The translations under genes and the position numbers were made by a program. From Cyanoderma ruficeps (taxonomy: Eukaryota > Chordata > Aves > Passeriformes > Timaliidae), in assembly GCA_008694505.1 (NCBI GenBank), contig VZDJ01000052.1, positions 7,129,955 through 7,193,954 of the forward strand: 64,000 nt of DNA, written 5' to 3'. Within the stretch, counting starts at the first letter, position 1. Every line of letters starts with the position of its first letter. Positions 10,667-23,956 of the stretch are shown piece after piece. A model generated the notes under the pieces. That model did no database searches and was not told where the DNA came from. It saw only the letters and a list, made by a program, of their open reading frames with translations.

Positions 10667-13600
10667 ATCTGCTGAAAAATTAAGAGAAAGGCATTTCTAT
10701 TTGTCATCTGCCACCTCTTATAATTGCTCAGTAATTTCTATCTTGCCCTCCTAGAAATCCAAGCGATTGACTCGCTTAGTGCTCTGGTTGTTCCCCACCA
10801 TCAGCAAGGTCTGAGTACTAATGCCTTGTCTCCAGGGATCCTCCCACACAAGACACTTATTCCCAAAGGATTTTGGCTGGCTTTTCTTCCAGATAGAAGC
10901 CATAAAGCCATACCCAAGCTTTACCTACGCTGAAAAAAAACCACTGCACAACCTGCACCACCATATCCCAGACCGAAAACAACTAAGAAACATTCTCTTT
11001 GTTTCACCAGCAAGGATTGCACCCTTAAAAAAAAACCAAACAAAAAACCAAAAATAGCAGCAGATCTGAGAGAAGCCCTTCCACCGAGGCAGGTTGTTTC
11101 AAAGAGCAAAAACTTTGCTCCAAAAAACATAAAACTGCACTGCGCCGTCCACCCGCGCTCCAATAAAGGCACAGGGAGGAAACGAAGTGCCAAGGCAACA
11201 ACATCAACAAGAGCGTTCAAGACACCACGGAGGTTTAAACCTCTCTAACTGGGTGGATGCCCAGCGTGAGGGAGCTTTATGGATTAGTTAATGCTGGCAT
11301 CTTTCTCCTGGAGAGAGACAAAACCCAAAAAGGCTGGCAGGAATCATCTGTGTCACGGTGTATGGCCGGCTGCCATGTGACACACACGGCCCAGAGGGTT
11401 TACAGAGCATCTATTCTGAGAGCTCTGTAAACCCTGAGCAAGATGATGATCCCAAGAGCGTGGAACAAACCTAAACAGCATTAGTGGTTTTTCCACGTCT
11501 AATGCATCCAAGCGTGCCAAAAGAAGAGAGCGGAACGGAACAAGGGAATCACCAAAACCTAGTGGAGAGAAAATGTCTAGATGGACCTTGGCAGTCCCCA
11601 TTCCATAGCCCAGGAAGGGATGGAGAATGTAAGAACACAGTTGTTGGTTTTCTTAGCTCCTTAATTTTGATTTTATAAGTGAGACAACCGTATGAACGAC
11701 CATTCTCAGCTCACTATCTACATTAGAACTACTTGATTCCACACCTGGCAAATTTCTACTCCTTTAGAAGAGAAGGAAACCCCCCAGAGATCAAATTATA
11801 TGAATATGAGAGAACAAAAAAAAAGTATTTCCTAGCCTGCTTATTGCACACAGTGCAAAATCCCAATCCCAGCAGCAGTGATTACCCCTTTTAATCTCCA
11901 TTCATCAAGCTCGCCTTTCTCAACACATCAGTTGTAACTCCTGCCTTGCTTACAAAACCTATGACAGTCAGATGATCATTGGTTTCTACTACCAGTAGAA
12001 AAATTCTTGCCAAACTCTCTGAAGCCCCACACAGCCCCAAATCTCCAGGACTTCCTGCAGCTGAATTCGACCTACTGTTTTCTAACAAAGACTTTATTCA
12101 CTGTTGTAAGGGGCGGCTCACGTCACATTCAAAATGTCATTTTACAACCACCTTGCTGTATATCATGCAACTACTCCAGATTCTTAAAAGTGAATGCAAT
12201 GTTTGGGAAACGAGTCCAGTTGGCAAAGATGCCCCCTCTTCATTTGCATAATTATAGGCTGAGTTTTACTGCTACTTATGGTTAAGGGTGCCTGACACTT
12301 TCCATTAAGAAATTCGGCTTTCGTTTACTAAAGACATTGCCAAACTCTCTATGCTTGGTATTATATTTTCCTAGCCAGTGTCTCTGTCTTGGGCTGAGCC
12401 ATTTGGGAAAGTTTCAGTTAAAACAGTTCGGCTGTCTCCCAGAATGAAGTGAGGGGGGAAAAACAATTTGTCTGTATAGAAAAAAAAAAAAAAAAGAAGA
12501 GGCAATAACCATTTAATGGAGAGGTTCTCACAACCTTATTCTCTGAAGCAAGAATTTATAGCATTGGGGAAGGATTGCCTGTATCAAGCCTGTTGCTGCC
12601 TCCTCCCTTTCCCTTTTGGCCAATTTTTCCTTTTGGGGGACTTCAAACTCTGTAGAGGACCCTCAGCTCAGGGTTATTTTCTGGGCACTCATTCCAGCAA
12701 AATTCTCCCAAGATAAGTCTGCTCTGAATGTGCTCCAAATTCACAGATCTCTCACAGATAACTCTCCAGGAGCATCTCTGCCAGGCAACTGCCTATCCCA
12801 GGAACAAGAATCATTTTCCAGAAGTCCAATTTATTTCCTTTCTTCTTCTCCTCAAACCATGCTAAAACCAAGGAGAGCAGAAGAGAGGCAAAGACACGAG
12901 GAGTCCTCCCCTTTCCTGCCATATAGTTTTTCCTATCTGCTCCTTGCCACTTCAGAGACGGAGAAGACTGGCTGACAAGGTCTGTTTTGGGATATCAAGT
13001 TGGTAATTTTCCCCAGGAGAACCTCCTCTTCAGCACAAGAAGGTCCTAAACCAGGCTGAGCTGTTACACTCTCTGGCTCAGAAACCCTAAACACATCCAT
13101 TAATTCAGCAAGAGGAACCATGCTAGGAAGCTGTCTTCCAAGAAAGGGACGAATTGAGAAAATAAAACTCTCCTTCTTCAACAGCAATCAAGAAAAAGTC
13201 CCGTGCAAGAACCCCCAATTCCACATATTCTCATTCACCACTAAAAATCATTTTCCCTCTGGAAGTATCAAGCTTGTTCTCCACACAAATAAGCACAGGA
13301 TACAGTGTGCTGAGAAGAAGAAATGCTGCCTAGGAGTTAAACCACAAAGTCAAAAGATTCCAATTCCATTCCTGGCAAATACCCAACACCAGCATTTGCA
13401 AACCCAACGCCTGAAGCGAGGCACCAACATCCATATTCAGGCACTCAAACACGGAGTCTCGTGTGCAACAGCCTTGCAAGGCCAGTATCAGTTACCCATT
13501 CCCCAAAAATCTCTGCCTTAACTGTTTGGTGTCTTGGTGTCCTGTTAACAGTGTTCAAACTCATGGAAATACGTGGGGAGGAAAAAACTGGACAAAACCA

Positions 13601-14075
13601 CTATAAATCTCTCTATGTCTTCTTCCTACTGGCCAATATTTTCCTTCACACTTAACATTTGGTCATAGGAAGAGCCAAATCCCTATTTAGGAGCTGTGGT
13701 GGGGCAGAAACCCACCAGTGTGCAGCACCTCCCTGGATTAAGGGTTCTCAGACACACATCCCCACCTTCATGGCACACACAGTGATTGCTGGAGGAGGAA
13801 TCAGATGTTTCAGGTGTTGGTTAGCAATAGCTCCACACAGGTGCACTCCTCCTCCAGTGTCATCCTGGGAGTCCCACCAATCACCAGTCGAATTTAATTT
13901 GGATTAAAAGCAAGAGAAATTGTCACGATCTGGGAATCATCGGCTGGTCTCTCCTATTTAATCATCAGAACGAAACAACTTGTACTTTCAGGGTCCCAAA
14001 GGAAAGAGTTCAGCAAAAATAATCTGCAATTAAACTCTTGTCCTAAATGTTCAGAAATAACTTCTGTCTTTTCAA
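10667..14075. other. Non-coding stretch containing one strong hairpin
   Basis: No gene is recognised. The block includes an A/C-rich patch near 11025-11055, a slightly CpG-richer patch near 11090-11270 and an A-run at 12480-12495. Open frames of 80-133 codons occur on both strands with no family signature. The hairpin at 11395 is listed separately. Confidence 0.5.
11395..11435. other. Perfect 14-bp inverted repeat (hairpin)
   Basis: AGGGTTTACAGAGC at 11395-11408 is the exact reverse complement of GCTCTGTAAACCCT at 11422-11435, with a 13-nt loop. It is not flanked by an obvious transposon or target duplication. The stem is too short for a typical miRNA precursor. It could be a protein-binding palindrome, a fragment of an old MITE-like element, or a chance structure. 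Confidence 0.9.
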
Positions 14076-14195
14076 AGAATCACAGCATCACTAAGGTTGG
14101 AGAATACCCCCAAGCTCATCAATTCCAAACCGATGTGAGGAAAAACAAGAAAAACATCTCCCAGACAGAGCTTCCACTAAGCTCTGTATGCACAG
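14076..14195 (-). repeat. CR1 LINE 3' fragment
   Basis: The plus strand shows the reverse complement of an avian CR1 3' end: AGAATCACAGCATCACTAAGGTTGG, then AATACCCCCAAGCTCATCAATTCCAAACC, decaying into CTTCCACTAAGCTCTGTATGCAC. The order matches the usual CR1 blocks (octamer-like terminus, 'aaggttgg', 'catcaa-tccaac'). CR1 is the main avian non-LTR retrotransposon and is normally 5'-truncated. No open frame is kept. Confidence 0.8.
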
Positions 14196-16209
14196 AATCT
14201 TTCATAAGTATCAGATTTATACATTTATAATAAATATATCATTAAAGGCATGTTATCTGTTGATAACAGAAGACTGAGCTCTGCCCTCAAATTCCTTTGA
14301 AACAAACAGATGCTGAAGCCAGCCAGTGCCTGACACTGGTGGGGTGGAGCTTACCAAAAAAGACATCCTTGCAATCCTTCCAGCAGATGCTGCTGCTCAA
14401 AGAGGAACTGAAGGGTTCCCTTCACAGCCTGGTGAGCACAGTGCCTGTCAGGAAGGGAGGAAGGTAGGGGTCTGCTTTGGAAAAGCTGTTACTTACCAAA
14501 ACAGGCTGTGTCCTGCCATAAAATACCCTCATTTTAATGCATTACTTGCCAGTCTCAACCACTCCTGGTACCACGGATCAAGGCTGTTTCTTCTATTTCT
14601 ATTTCTTCTCTATTCCTATTTCTTATTTTTCTATTTCTTCATTAAAGCTGTGCTAAAACCCCAGTCAGAGCAGGAACCCAGCCCAGCCCAGCCAGCAGCA
14701 CCACCCTCACACAGCAGGCAGTGGTGACTGAAGGAGGTCATGTTTTTAGGAGAGCTTGGAGCAAGGTGGCAAAAGATAAGCCCTAATGAGTTATACCTAT
14801 ATGTGAATACAGCTTTAAATTTTCTTTCATACATGCTTGATCCTATTTGTTAACTGGTCATGGGATGCAGCTGCATTCCTTTGCATCTTGCTAGAGAGAA
14901 TTCCCTTTTTTCCTGAAGAAACAAATAAAGTGAATGCATACTAAATGCCTAACAGATGAGGCCATAATAAGCTGTTGCAAAGCACATAACTTGTAGATAT
15001 TGTTAAAACAATGCCTACGCCTGTGAAACGCTGAAACATTTAATGTTATTATTAGGTGTGTTTTAAAATCCACCATAATTTAATAAATAATATTTATTTA
15101 TTCATTCATTTATTTATTTATTCCNTTATGGATGGACCCTTCTTTGCTAAGCAACTGGTTATTGCTCTGACAAACATGCAATGCCAAATCCATCATCTAA
15201 CTTTTAACTTCCCCGAAGTGTTTTTTCCCCCTCCTATGAAAAAGCAGATGTTCTAAAGCAACTGCAACTGTAAACTTCCAGTGTGCACTCAAAGGCTGAA
15301 ATCTAATATTTAAAATGAGCTGTTCTGGTACAAAATATCTCCATGGTGACCCCTGGTAGCAGAGTGGGAAGTAAATCCGGATTTGGTGGAGAGTCCAAGG
15401 GGATGCAGCTCCTGTTGGTGGCACTGACCAAGGATCCATTGGGCTCCAAACCGGGCCAAGGTGTCAAGTGCTGCTCCACGCTCTCCCCAAGAGGAACTAA
15501 AGAGGGTTTTCAGCAAACTGCTTCCACCAAGCAAACAGCCAACGTGTTCATCTTATCGTGAATTAGTAATTTATGTAATGAGGTCAGGCTTTATAACAGG
15601 GTTTAACCCTAACAGGAAATCTCACTGCAACCAGTAAATAAGCAGTTTTTCTAGTGAAGTGCCCAAAGAGTTAAGGATACGAAATCCTTAATTGCTTAAA
15701 TATCCACTTACCTGTGCGCTGTTAAAATGAAACTAAAGGTTTGCTTTGTTTTTTAAATTGGGGAATTCAGATAACTCAGGCATCAAAAAAGTGGGCGAGA
15801 GCTCAACAACTAAACACAGTACCAACAATTTTCACAAAATGTTTAAGCATCACAGGCTATGTTAGAATTGGAAGAAAACAAATTCTCTGGTTCATGCAAA
15901 ACACCCAAACCCTGGATCTCTCCCAGATTGCCCTGTTTTTTAGCTTTAACTGTCGAGGAGCAAAAGCACTAGGATAAAAATTCAGTTCTCCTTCTCAATC
16001 CAGAATCTCTCTCCTGATGAAAGCTGGATTAATGCCAGTGGAGCTGACAGCAGCCCTTGCCTCCTGATGGGGAACACCAGAAAATTATTGTTACTGAAAA
16101 TTCGAATCCTTCCATAATCTGGTTAAGATTTAAGAACAAGTCGTGTTTTCTCTAATAACAGTTTTCACAACAGAGCCTTTCTCCCGTGATGTATTTTTCT
16201 TACAAGCAG
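14196..16209. other. Non-coding stretch with simple sequence
   Basis: A pyrimidine-rich TTCTA-type patch lies at about 14586-14641 and the TTTA-type microsatellite at 15090. A frame of 72 codons near 15343-15561 is GC-richer than its surroundings, but it has no recognisable motif and no supporting splice sites. Confidence 0.45.
15090..15125. repeat. TTTA/TTCA microsatellite with an unresolved base
   Basis: This is a run of TTTA and TTCA tetranucleotides ending in an N at 15125. It is a simple sequence repeat, and the N marks uncertain length. Confidence 0.9.
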
Positions 16210-16278
16210 GATGACATTGGCCAGGGACTGGGGATGGTTGCCAATCAACCTGAAGTGCTCGACACCCTCCAGGAGATG
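16210..16278 (+). other. Weak candidate coding exon (69 nt)
   Basis: The segment is preceded by TTTTTCTTACAAGCAG and followed directly by GTGAGT, a near-consensus donor. It is 23 codons long, an exact multiple of three, and open in one frame: DDIGQGLGMVANQPEV then LDTLQEM. The residue mix looks protein-like. I do not recognise the family. The acceptor is mediocre because CAG follows AAG, and no sister exon was found within the window. Chance occurrence in 64 kb is quite possible. Confidence 0.2.
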
Positions 16279-16773
16279 GTGAGTGCACAGAACTGGTCCT
16301 TATGTTGTATGTAAGCCAGGGAGAAGCACGGAGCTTGAATGAAATTCAGCTGTGGGGCTGGACTTTAAAGCTGAAGGAGTTCATTAAAGCCCACCTGGGA
16401 GGGGAAGTAGGTTGTATAAAACAAATTCTCAACCTGCTGAAGGTCCATAAGGCCAGGTGGTTTGAAGGAAGTAAACACATTTTTAAAAGCAAGTCCTTTA
16501 TTCTGCTTCCTTTACAGACTTTAGCAAATCTCAGCAGGGTGAGAAGCACTAAAGGATATACTGCATTTGGCCAAAAGAGTCAAAAAATCTTTCCTGGGAA
16601 TATTTGCAATGATATTTTAATTCCAGGTACAAGGCAATGGATCTGTACAAACGCTGCTGATTTCAGATTCAGGGTGTGACAGATTTGCCCCCAGGGATCA
16701 GACCCAGGAAAGGAAAATTTCTGTTGCTGAAGTTTTACTTCTCTATAGGGCTTTCCCTCCTAACTCCTGGAAG

Positions 16774-16790
16774 CACACACACACACACAC
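16774..16790. repeat. CA dinucleotide microsatellite
   Basis: About eight and a half CA units occur in a row. Two similar short CA tracts occur at 35933-35945 and 51600-51614. Confidence 0.95.
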
Positions 16791-17399
16791 CAAGAAAAAA
16801 AGATGTTCTTTCAAGCAAGGCACTATGTAGTGATCTCACCACGAGGTTTCATTTCAGCAGAACTTTTTTTATTTCATACTTATGAAAAAACCCATGGCAA
16901 TTTGGGAGCAGTTGAACATTTTAGTCACCAACGTGCCATGTTGAATAAAATTTCATGAGGGTGCCAAGGAGCTCAGCCCCACTGCTGGTCAAGATGTGCA
17001 CATCTCACGCTGCAGTTTGGACAGCAACAATCTTGGCTTGAGCAGACAAACAGGCAGGTCCAGGACAGCAATCTTCCAACTAAAACAGACATCCCAGGCT
17101 CAAATTCCCATCCCCACCATGCACAAGTTCTGTCCTAGCTCCCATCCCTATCATCACCTTGAAAACAGATGGCTCAGATCCAGAAACTATTTCAGGACCA
17201 GGGAGTGAATGAAAGCTGGAGCAGCAACTCTCGCTTGCAAAGTCTCAAAGGACAAATGAGGCAGCATCTTTCAAAGCAGGAGGCAAGTCCGGTTCCACTT
17301 ATGGCTAAGATTATGACTGGGAGAAGAAAAAAAAATAAAAATTTCAGAGAGCAGCCAGTACAGGAGCTTTGGCTACAAGTACTCAAGGAAGAGAGCATG

Positions 17400-17427
17400 T
17401 CTAACAACAAACTTCTAACAACAAACT
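17400..17427. repeat. 14-bp tandem duplication
   Basis: TCTAACAACAAACT is present twice in direct succession, at 17400-17413 and 17414-17427, without mismatch. Confidence 0.95.
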
Positions 17428-20400
17428 GCCACATCCTGAACCAGATCTGCTTTCCAACTGGATTGTAAGACGTAGCCCTGTATTTATTTTTGCACACATC
17501 AAGAGTATGTGTATTTATATTGCTTGGACAAAGAAGGCTGACCAGAAATGAGCAAACAAAACCCACCTTCCTGCTCTCTGCCTGTGGCTCAGGGGGTCCC
17601 ATTGACACCATAACCTCTCAGCTGAAACTGCCAGGGTTTGAAACTGCTAAAACAGGGTGCCAGGAGTTTGTCTGATACTCATAAAGGACATGGCTCAGGC
17701 TTGCCTGGGCAAAAGCATCAGCCATCCCAGAGCTCCTCTAGATGATCCCAGTCTATTCCTGTTTCTGTTTGACTACAGAACAGTAACTTTGGACCACAGT
17801 GAAGGAAAACCTGTACTGGACAGGCACAACCTCAGCACAAGATGGGTTTTCTCCAGGTAACTCAAAAATGCCTCCTGCATCCTCAGTCCACGTCAGGAAA
17901 CACAGAGCCACATGCAGAGGTGACCAGCATGACGGCGTCTGGTAAAACGGGAATGAGCAGAGAAGAGTGAGCTGCAAAAACAAAGTTCTAAGACAAAAAC
18001 CATCAGTTTCAATAGACCAATATGTACGCTTGGACAAGCACCCTGTCAGGCACACACATTCTTCTGCAGATTACAGAAAACACCTCTGGGTGCACCTGAA
18101 AGCTGAAAAGCTGATAAAGATATCATCGCCACCTACAAACTTCTGTCATGGATGCAACAACACTTCCATTTCCATATAAAGAGGAGGACCCTGGGAAGCA
18201 TTTCATTACAAAGCTAAAGAGCTGCTTGGGCTTGTTCTCCCAGTCCAGGTAACTCTTGGTTGACTTTGCTCCTTGGCTCTTTTCACCAAGGTAGAAGCTA
18301 TCCTGCCTTGCTGGTCCAGAGCTGATCCCAGAATTTATGTCACCTCTCAGCCTGGTCAGTTCAGTTGGCTGCATCTTAGTTTTCAAAGTTTTTTTCATCT
18401 TAGTCTTCTTAGTTTTTTGGTGATGAACTTCCCATGGTTTCAGACTTCAAAAGGTCCCCAGCCTGTCAGAGAGGCAAGTCAGGACACAATATTCCAGCAT
18501 AAACAAAGCTGCAGATCTTTGTTTTTACTCTTCATCAAAAAATATCCAAGAATAGATTCAATGTCAAGGAATTCATTCAATGCCAGAACACACTCCAAGT
18601 CATTCCTTTCTTCCTTTAAGCACCGTTGGTTAATCTCTGTCATATTTGGATGTGTTAAACTGCACCCTCAACCATAAGCATGAAAATGAAATGGTTCAAT
18701 GCAACTCAGAAAAGGGGGAAAGGCAAAGGGGTGAGGACTCACACACAGCTGTGTCAGGGCAGCTGAAAAACTTATCCGAGCTCTTTCCCCCACACACACT
18801 GTGATGAAATGCTACCTTTCTCCAAACACTGGTGAGAAAGGAGGCTTCACTACCAAAGCCCGCCCTCTAACAGCCCCTCTGACATTTTATTTATGGAAAT
18901 AAAATTAACTCTACCCCAGCTGAAACCAGCACGTGTGGCTTCGGCTCCATGAGCCCTGCTAAGGATGAATAGCGCTTCCAGGAATGCTAAAAATTTGAGA
19001 CTGCCTCTCTTGGTCTATTTTTCCTCTTTTTTTTCTAAGGCAAACAAATCCAGACAAATAGGGAAAAAAACAAACAGGTTGTTAAGTATGTATCAGCTCT
19101 AGAAACCTCACAAAAGAAAGTAATTCTTGGTGTATAGAGGAAAGCAATTAGAGTATATTCTTCATTTCAGAATAACAGTATCTGGAAAAAGTTATAAATA
19201 TGTGCTACACATTAACTCTTAGGATTGGTTTGGGTTTTTTTTCCCCCTGGGGATATAATAAAGGAAGGGGAAAAAGAGGAAAAGACAATATTGAAAAAAC
19301 ATCACTGATTTTGACATGTAAATCAAAATGAAATATACAGTATAAAATTTAGTTTATGAAGAAGTAGTGACTGTTTGGGATACAAAAAAAAATGGTGTTT
19401 CAAGGGAAAAATTAACTTGCTATTCCTGTGTACATGCTAATTATAACTTCACTAATACAGTATTAAGGACTAAAAATAAAGTTTGGCTCACAACAGATAG
19501 TAATCGTAATCGCCAAATGCTGTAAACTTTGACAAAATAACTTCATTCAAAATGTATCTGTTAGCTCAGACAGAAATTCTGAAGTATGGCAGTAATAATA
19601 TCACTTTATATAATATTCTAAGGGGCTTTTTACTCTTCCCAGGGAACAAAAAACAGTTTTACATACAAGTTTTTCTTCCATATTTTTCCTTTTTTAATTT
19701 TTTTTTTTAGGCATCTGGAAAACAAAGAAAACAGTATGACAAAGTTAAAAGAAAAAAAAAAGGCACTTTTTTGTGTTTGCTCACAGACTGTGTTTGACCC
19801 ATTGCTGTTCCTCAACGCAATATCAGAGTCAGTGGAGAAAAAAAACCCTTGAAATCAGTGTAAGGAGTCATCAAGACAAGCACAGGCTCAATTTTTGGAG
19901 CTGGTCTCCTGGTTCAGTTATTGCAGCTAAATGAAAGGGCACGATTGGGAGGCATGAAAGGACTGGGTTTTGCTGCCTTATTCACATTCAGGGAACTGCT
20001 GAGACTTTCATGTTAAACTGTCTCCTCACAAGGGCAGGCTTTGGCCCAAAAAGACATTTCCAAACAATTCAAACAGATGGTAGCACTTAATATATCCACG
20101 AGAAGTGTTTCTCACTCCCATGCAAGCTCTCTGAGCGCTCAGCTGGGCAGAGCAGGGAAATCTCTCTCTTTCAAGTCCTGTTTGTTTTTTTTCATGAGCA
20201 TATAGAGTTCTGTGACGGGGGGAGGAAAATTGGTGAAAACTATCCAGTATCACTCTGCAACAGGTCAAATTGGGGAGAGGAAAGGAGTGGTTGAAGAGTC
20301 TGAGTGCACGTCCATGTGCACAACTTTCCTTGAAGGCAATTTGTGCAGTTCCCATTAAATCAAACCCTCATATTTTGCAGTAGCTATTTATTACACCACG

Positions 20401-20533
20401 AAACAAATGTGCTTTGTTCAGGGAATTTAATTCCTAATGATGAATATGAAATAGTTTTGTCAAGTGACCCTTTTCTCAAATAACAATTTGTTATGGAATG
20501 TTAAAATCCCATTTTATCCTTATTCTCGCACAG

Positions 20534-20557
20534 GCTACAAGTATGATGAACTTCAAA
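20534..20557 (+). other. Weak candidate 24-nt microexon
   Basis: A pyrimidine-rich lead, TTTTATCCTTATTCTCGCACAG, ends at 20533. It is followed by 24 nt and then GTGAGTAT, a strong donor. The length is a multiple of three. The segment is open in two frames, giving YKYDELQ in one and ATSMMNFK in the other. Short frame-preserving exons flanked like this exist in neuronal genes. I do not recognise the peptide, and isolated pairs of good splice sites arise by chance. Confidence 0.15.
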
Positions 20558-23500
20558 GTGAGTATTCCTTTAATCAACAGTTCTGCAGGAGGATTTTCAA
20601 AGGATTTTTTTGTTCATTTGGGGTCTCAAGAGAGCTGCTATCTTTCTTAAAGCACAAAATCCTGGATTCATGCAGATTATGAGATTATTTAATCTGCGAG
20701 GCAGTTTCTAGCAAGAGTGGTCATTAGAAAAATTAGGAAAATAAGATCTAAAGGCAACATGCACGACAAGAACTGCAACTCCTCTTCTGAGGCTCACTAG
20801 TAGCATGATTTCTAGGGCCTGACTCCAAAGTCATGGCTATTTGGAATCATTTTACCTTTTACTTATAAATATATAGGCCTTTTACCTGTAAACTATACAA
20901 AGAAGACAATTTCTGCAACTTCACTGAAGTTCTGTTTTGTATGAAGCACACTCCTGGCCTAAAACTTCTTTCCCTAAAAAAAATGTTTTCCTCTGAAGCA
21001 AGAGACAGTTAAGGAACCCTTCAAAGCTTTAAGGAGATCCTTGCAGTTCCAAAACAACCGAAATAAAGTTTAAAGCAAAGAACCAGTTAACTCTGTGTGT
21101 GGAATCTGAAAAAGTGCATTAATATCCTCAGCAGTTGTTATCTCAAGAGGTTCTCTGCCTTCATTCATGGAATGAAAGTCTCACAAGATTGAAATGTCTC
21201 TTTTCAGAGGACGAGTGGTTCTTCATATTGATTTGAAGATTATTTATCAGATTAATTTACCTGGATAAATAAGAGAAAAGTCACTTCCTGCTGTGATGTA
21301 TTTCTAGGCTCCTGGTTGTCCCCTTTTTTCACAGATAAAGCTTCAAAAGTTATTTTAATTTTTATCTTTTGTTTTTTAAATCAAAACATTACTTCTCAGG
21401 CTGAAATCTTATCTCCCTGAATTCAGTGAGTTTTACCCCTAATTTAATAAAGGCAAGATTCTACCAATTGTCAGACTTCTCTTTTCCAGACTTCCCACAA
21501 ACAGAGAAATTGGTTAGAATGTCCCCTCTAACTCTGACATTGGTAGCAGAAAACGAATCATTGAAATTAATGCAAAGCTACATGAATTTGTGTATTTATA
21601 ATGGACACCAATTACATACAATCCTGACTTTCTACGTATTCCTTTCCACTTTGTATTCAAAAAAAATTCCTTTAAGTCACAGGATTAAAAAGTACCTTCC
21701 TCTAAACCAAAACGACGAGATTATGAGTCTTTACTGTAAGAAAAGAAACAAAAAAAGAAAGAAAAACCTTAAGAAGTCTCATCTGAAGTTAATCTCTTGT
21801 CCTTGAGACAGCTCCTCTCCAGCTTTTTTTATTGGGGAGAGTGAACCCACAGTCCCCAAAGGGTACGAGGACCATGCACTGTTTTCCCAGTGCCCCGTGG
21901 GTTTCTCTTGGCTATTTTAGTGTTTCCAGTCCTTCATCTCCATATGCCACTGGACATCATGCCCCGAGCAGCCTGGGAACGTGGCCATTTGCTAAATCTC
22001 GCTGGCGTCAGCTCCAAACTGTGCCAGCTCGAGCTTTAATTTTTATTCAAGTGTAACTATTAGCTCAACTGCTAATAAAAAGTCTTTGGAGAACCTCATC
22101 CTTTGTTTGTGTTCTCTGCTGAGCTGAACACCAACAGCAACCAGCCTCACCACACCTGGTGGAGGCAGCCAACAAACCTGGCTGTTGTGACACTTCAGTT
22201 TCAGAGTTTGAACCGTTTTCCTGAATTTTACTGCTCTAGAGAAAACTTAGTATTAAAAAAAAAAGAAACAAACAAACCAAGCAGCTAAACTCACCTGCCT
22301 GGATTGTATGAAGCTCATTAACTTCCCATCTCTAAATCAGATTCTGTATTGGGTCACAAGCCAGTCTGAAAGCAGCGCTTACATCCAAGGGCCAGGGTTT
22401 AATCAGTTGTTTCGTATCACCCATTCACACATTCCACATCGGAGAAAAATATCCTTTCAACTAATTGCAGTCCCGAGGAAAAGTCAATGGCTATTCCCAC
22501 CTGCCCCCCTAGCACCTCCTTTTGGTTAATTTGAGGCTTTGAATCTGCTCCAGTGTTCAGAGAGCTGCAATTATTCGATTATTTGGCTGATGGTTAGTGG
22601 CTGGCTCGTTCTCCCCTATAAGATCAGAGCGTTGTGCCCAGGGCTCCAGGCACAGACCTGAACCCAGACAGATTTTCTAAACACAGAGTTAATGCAACCA
22701 TGTCATCTCATAACCACTCAAGTGGTTATTTACCCCTTCAAGTGCTTCTCGCTCAGCTGCTGAGAATGAGTTCAAAAGGGAGGAAAAGTCCAAACTGAAT
22801 ATAAAAATTTTACCCACCTCTTTTTGGGGCACAGTCTAAACCACATTGATTTAATGGAAAGGCTCCAGCTGGCTGCAAATCAAATCCAGTGTGGAGGTCC
22901 TGAAGTGTTACTGAGCTCTTGTACCATTAAGCGTGGAACAATTATTATAATTTTCATATCAGTTCCTCAAAATATGAGAGGGCCTTTTGTATTGTTTGTG
23001 TCTCGTGCTAGGGGTTGGTAAAGTTTATTGCAGAAAGGATATTAGTCACTGATTTTAATCTTTGCCAGTTGTGATAGTGCTTGGGGTTCCTTTATGTGGG
23101 TTGAAAGAACAATACGATGAATAAATAAAAACACGGAATGGAAGGGAGAAACGGCGAGAGTTTCCCTCCTTGCTCAAATATCTAGGAAGCCAAATGAGCT
23201 CTTTACCCTGCCAAAACACATGTGGGAATAAAAGCAAAATGTGTATGTTTGGGGTAGTTATCATCCGTGTATTTTGGACAAGCTGCATTTGTTTCTTGAG
23301 CGCTCCGTAAGACAAGGGAGGAAACCAATGCCAACATTGCAAAAACACACACAAAAGCCTGGGGAAAGCCAACTCCACTGTGCACTTTTGGTGCTAAATT
23401 AGGGATAAAATGTTGGAAAGCAGCACTAACGTAGCAAAAAAGAAACAAACTGCCCAGTGATGGAGAAACTGCAAACAGCTTGGTTCAGGGACAGGGTCTC

Positions 23501-23836
23501 AACTTCTTCCCTGTTCAGGCCCCATAAGGTTCTCTCAATAAACAATTCTGAAAATCCTGAAAACGTGGGAGAGCAAGGGTGCAAACAAGAAATTAATTCC
23601 CCTTTTCTAACAGAGAAATTCCTCTTTAAGAATTCAGTAAATACATAAATACCTTCTCTAATGATTCGCTTATCATCACGAACCATTGGTTTTTTTAAAC
23701 ATGGAATTAATTAGCCCATAGGAAGTACCACTAATAAATAGATAGAGATTAAGCCAGTGAGTATAAATTCTTTACTGTAGAATAATGACAAACATATCAA
23801 GACATGAGGAAAGAAACATGCTGCCATGCACGAGGT
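20558..23836. other. Non-coding stretch, nothing recognised
   Basis: Sequence is AT-rich in the first half. An A/G-rich patch lies near 21738-21772. Frames of up to 126 codons show no motifs. No repeat was identified before the assembly gap. Confidence 0.5.
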
Positions 23837-23956
23837 CTTTTTTTTTTTNNNNNNNNNNNNNNNNNNNNNNNNNNNNNNNNNNNNNNNNNNNNNNNNNNNN
23901 NNNNNNNNNNNNNNNNNNNNNNNNNNNNNNNNNNNNNNNNNNNNNNNNNNNNNNNN
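23837..23956. other. Poly-T run and assembly gap
   Basis: Twelve T residues (23837-23848) lead into 108 N characters (23849-23956). Open frames that cross the gap are artefacts. The missing sequence may be a long homopolymer or a poly-A-tailed insertion that the assembler could not resolve. Confidence 0.99.

Larger units (their letters stand above)
16279..20533. other. Non-coding stretch, no gene recognised
   Basis: The block contains a short CA microsatellite and a 14-bp duplication (listed separately) and a very AT-rich interval at about 19020-19870. Frames of up to 139 codons carry no recognised domain. No TE fragment could be named. Confidence 0.5.
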
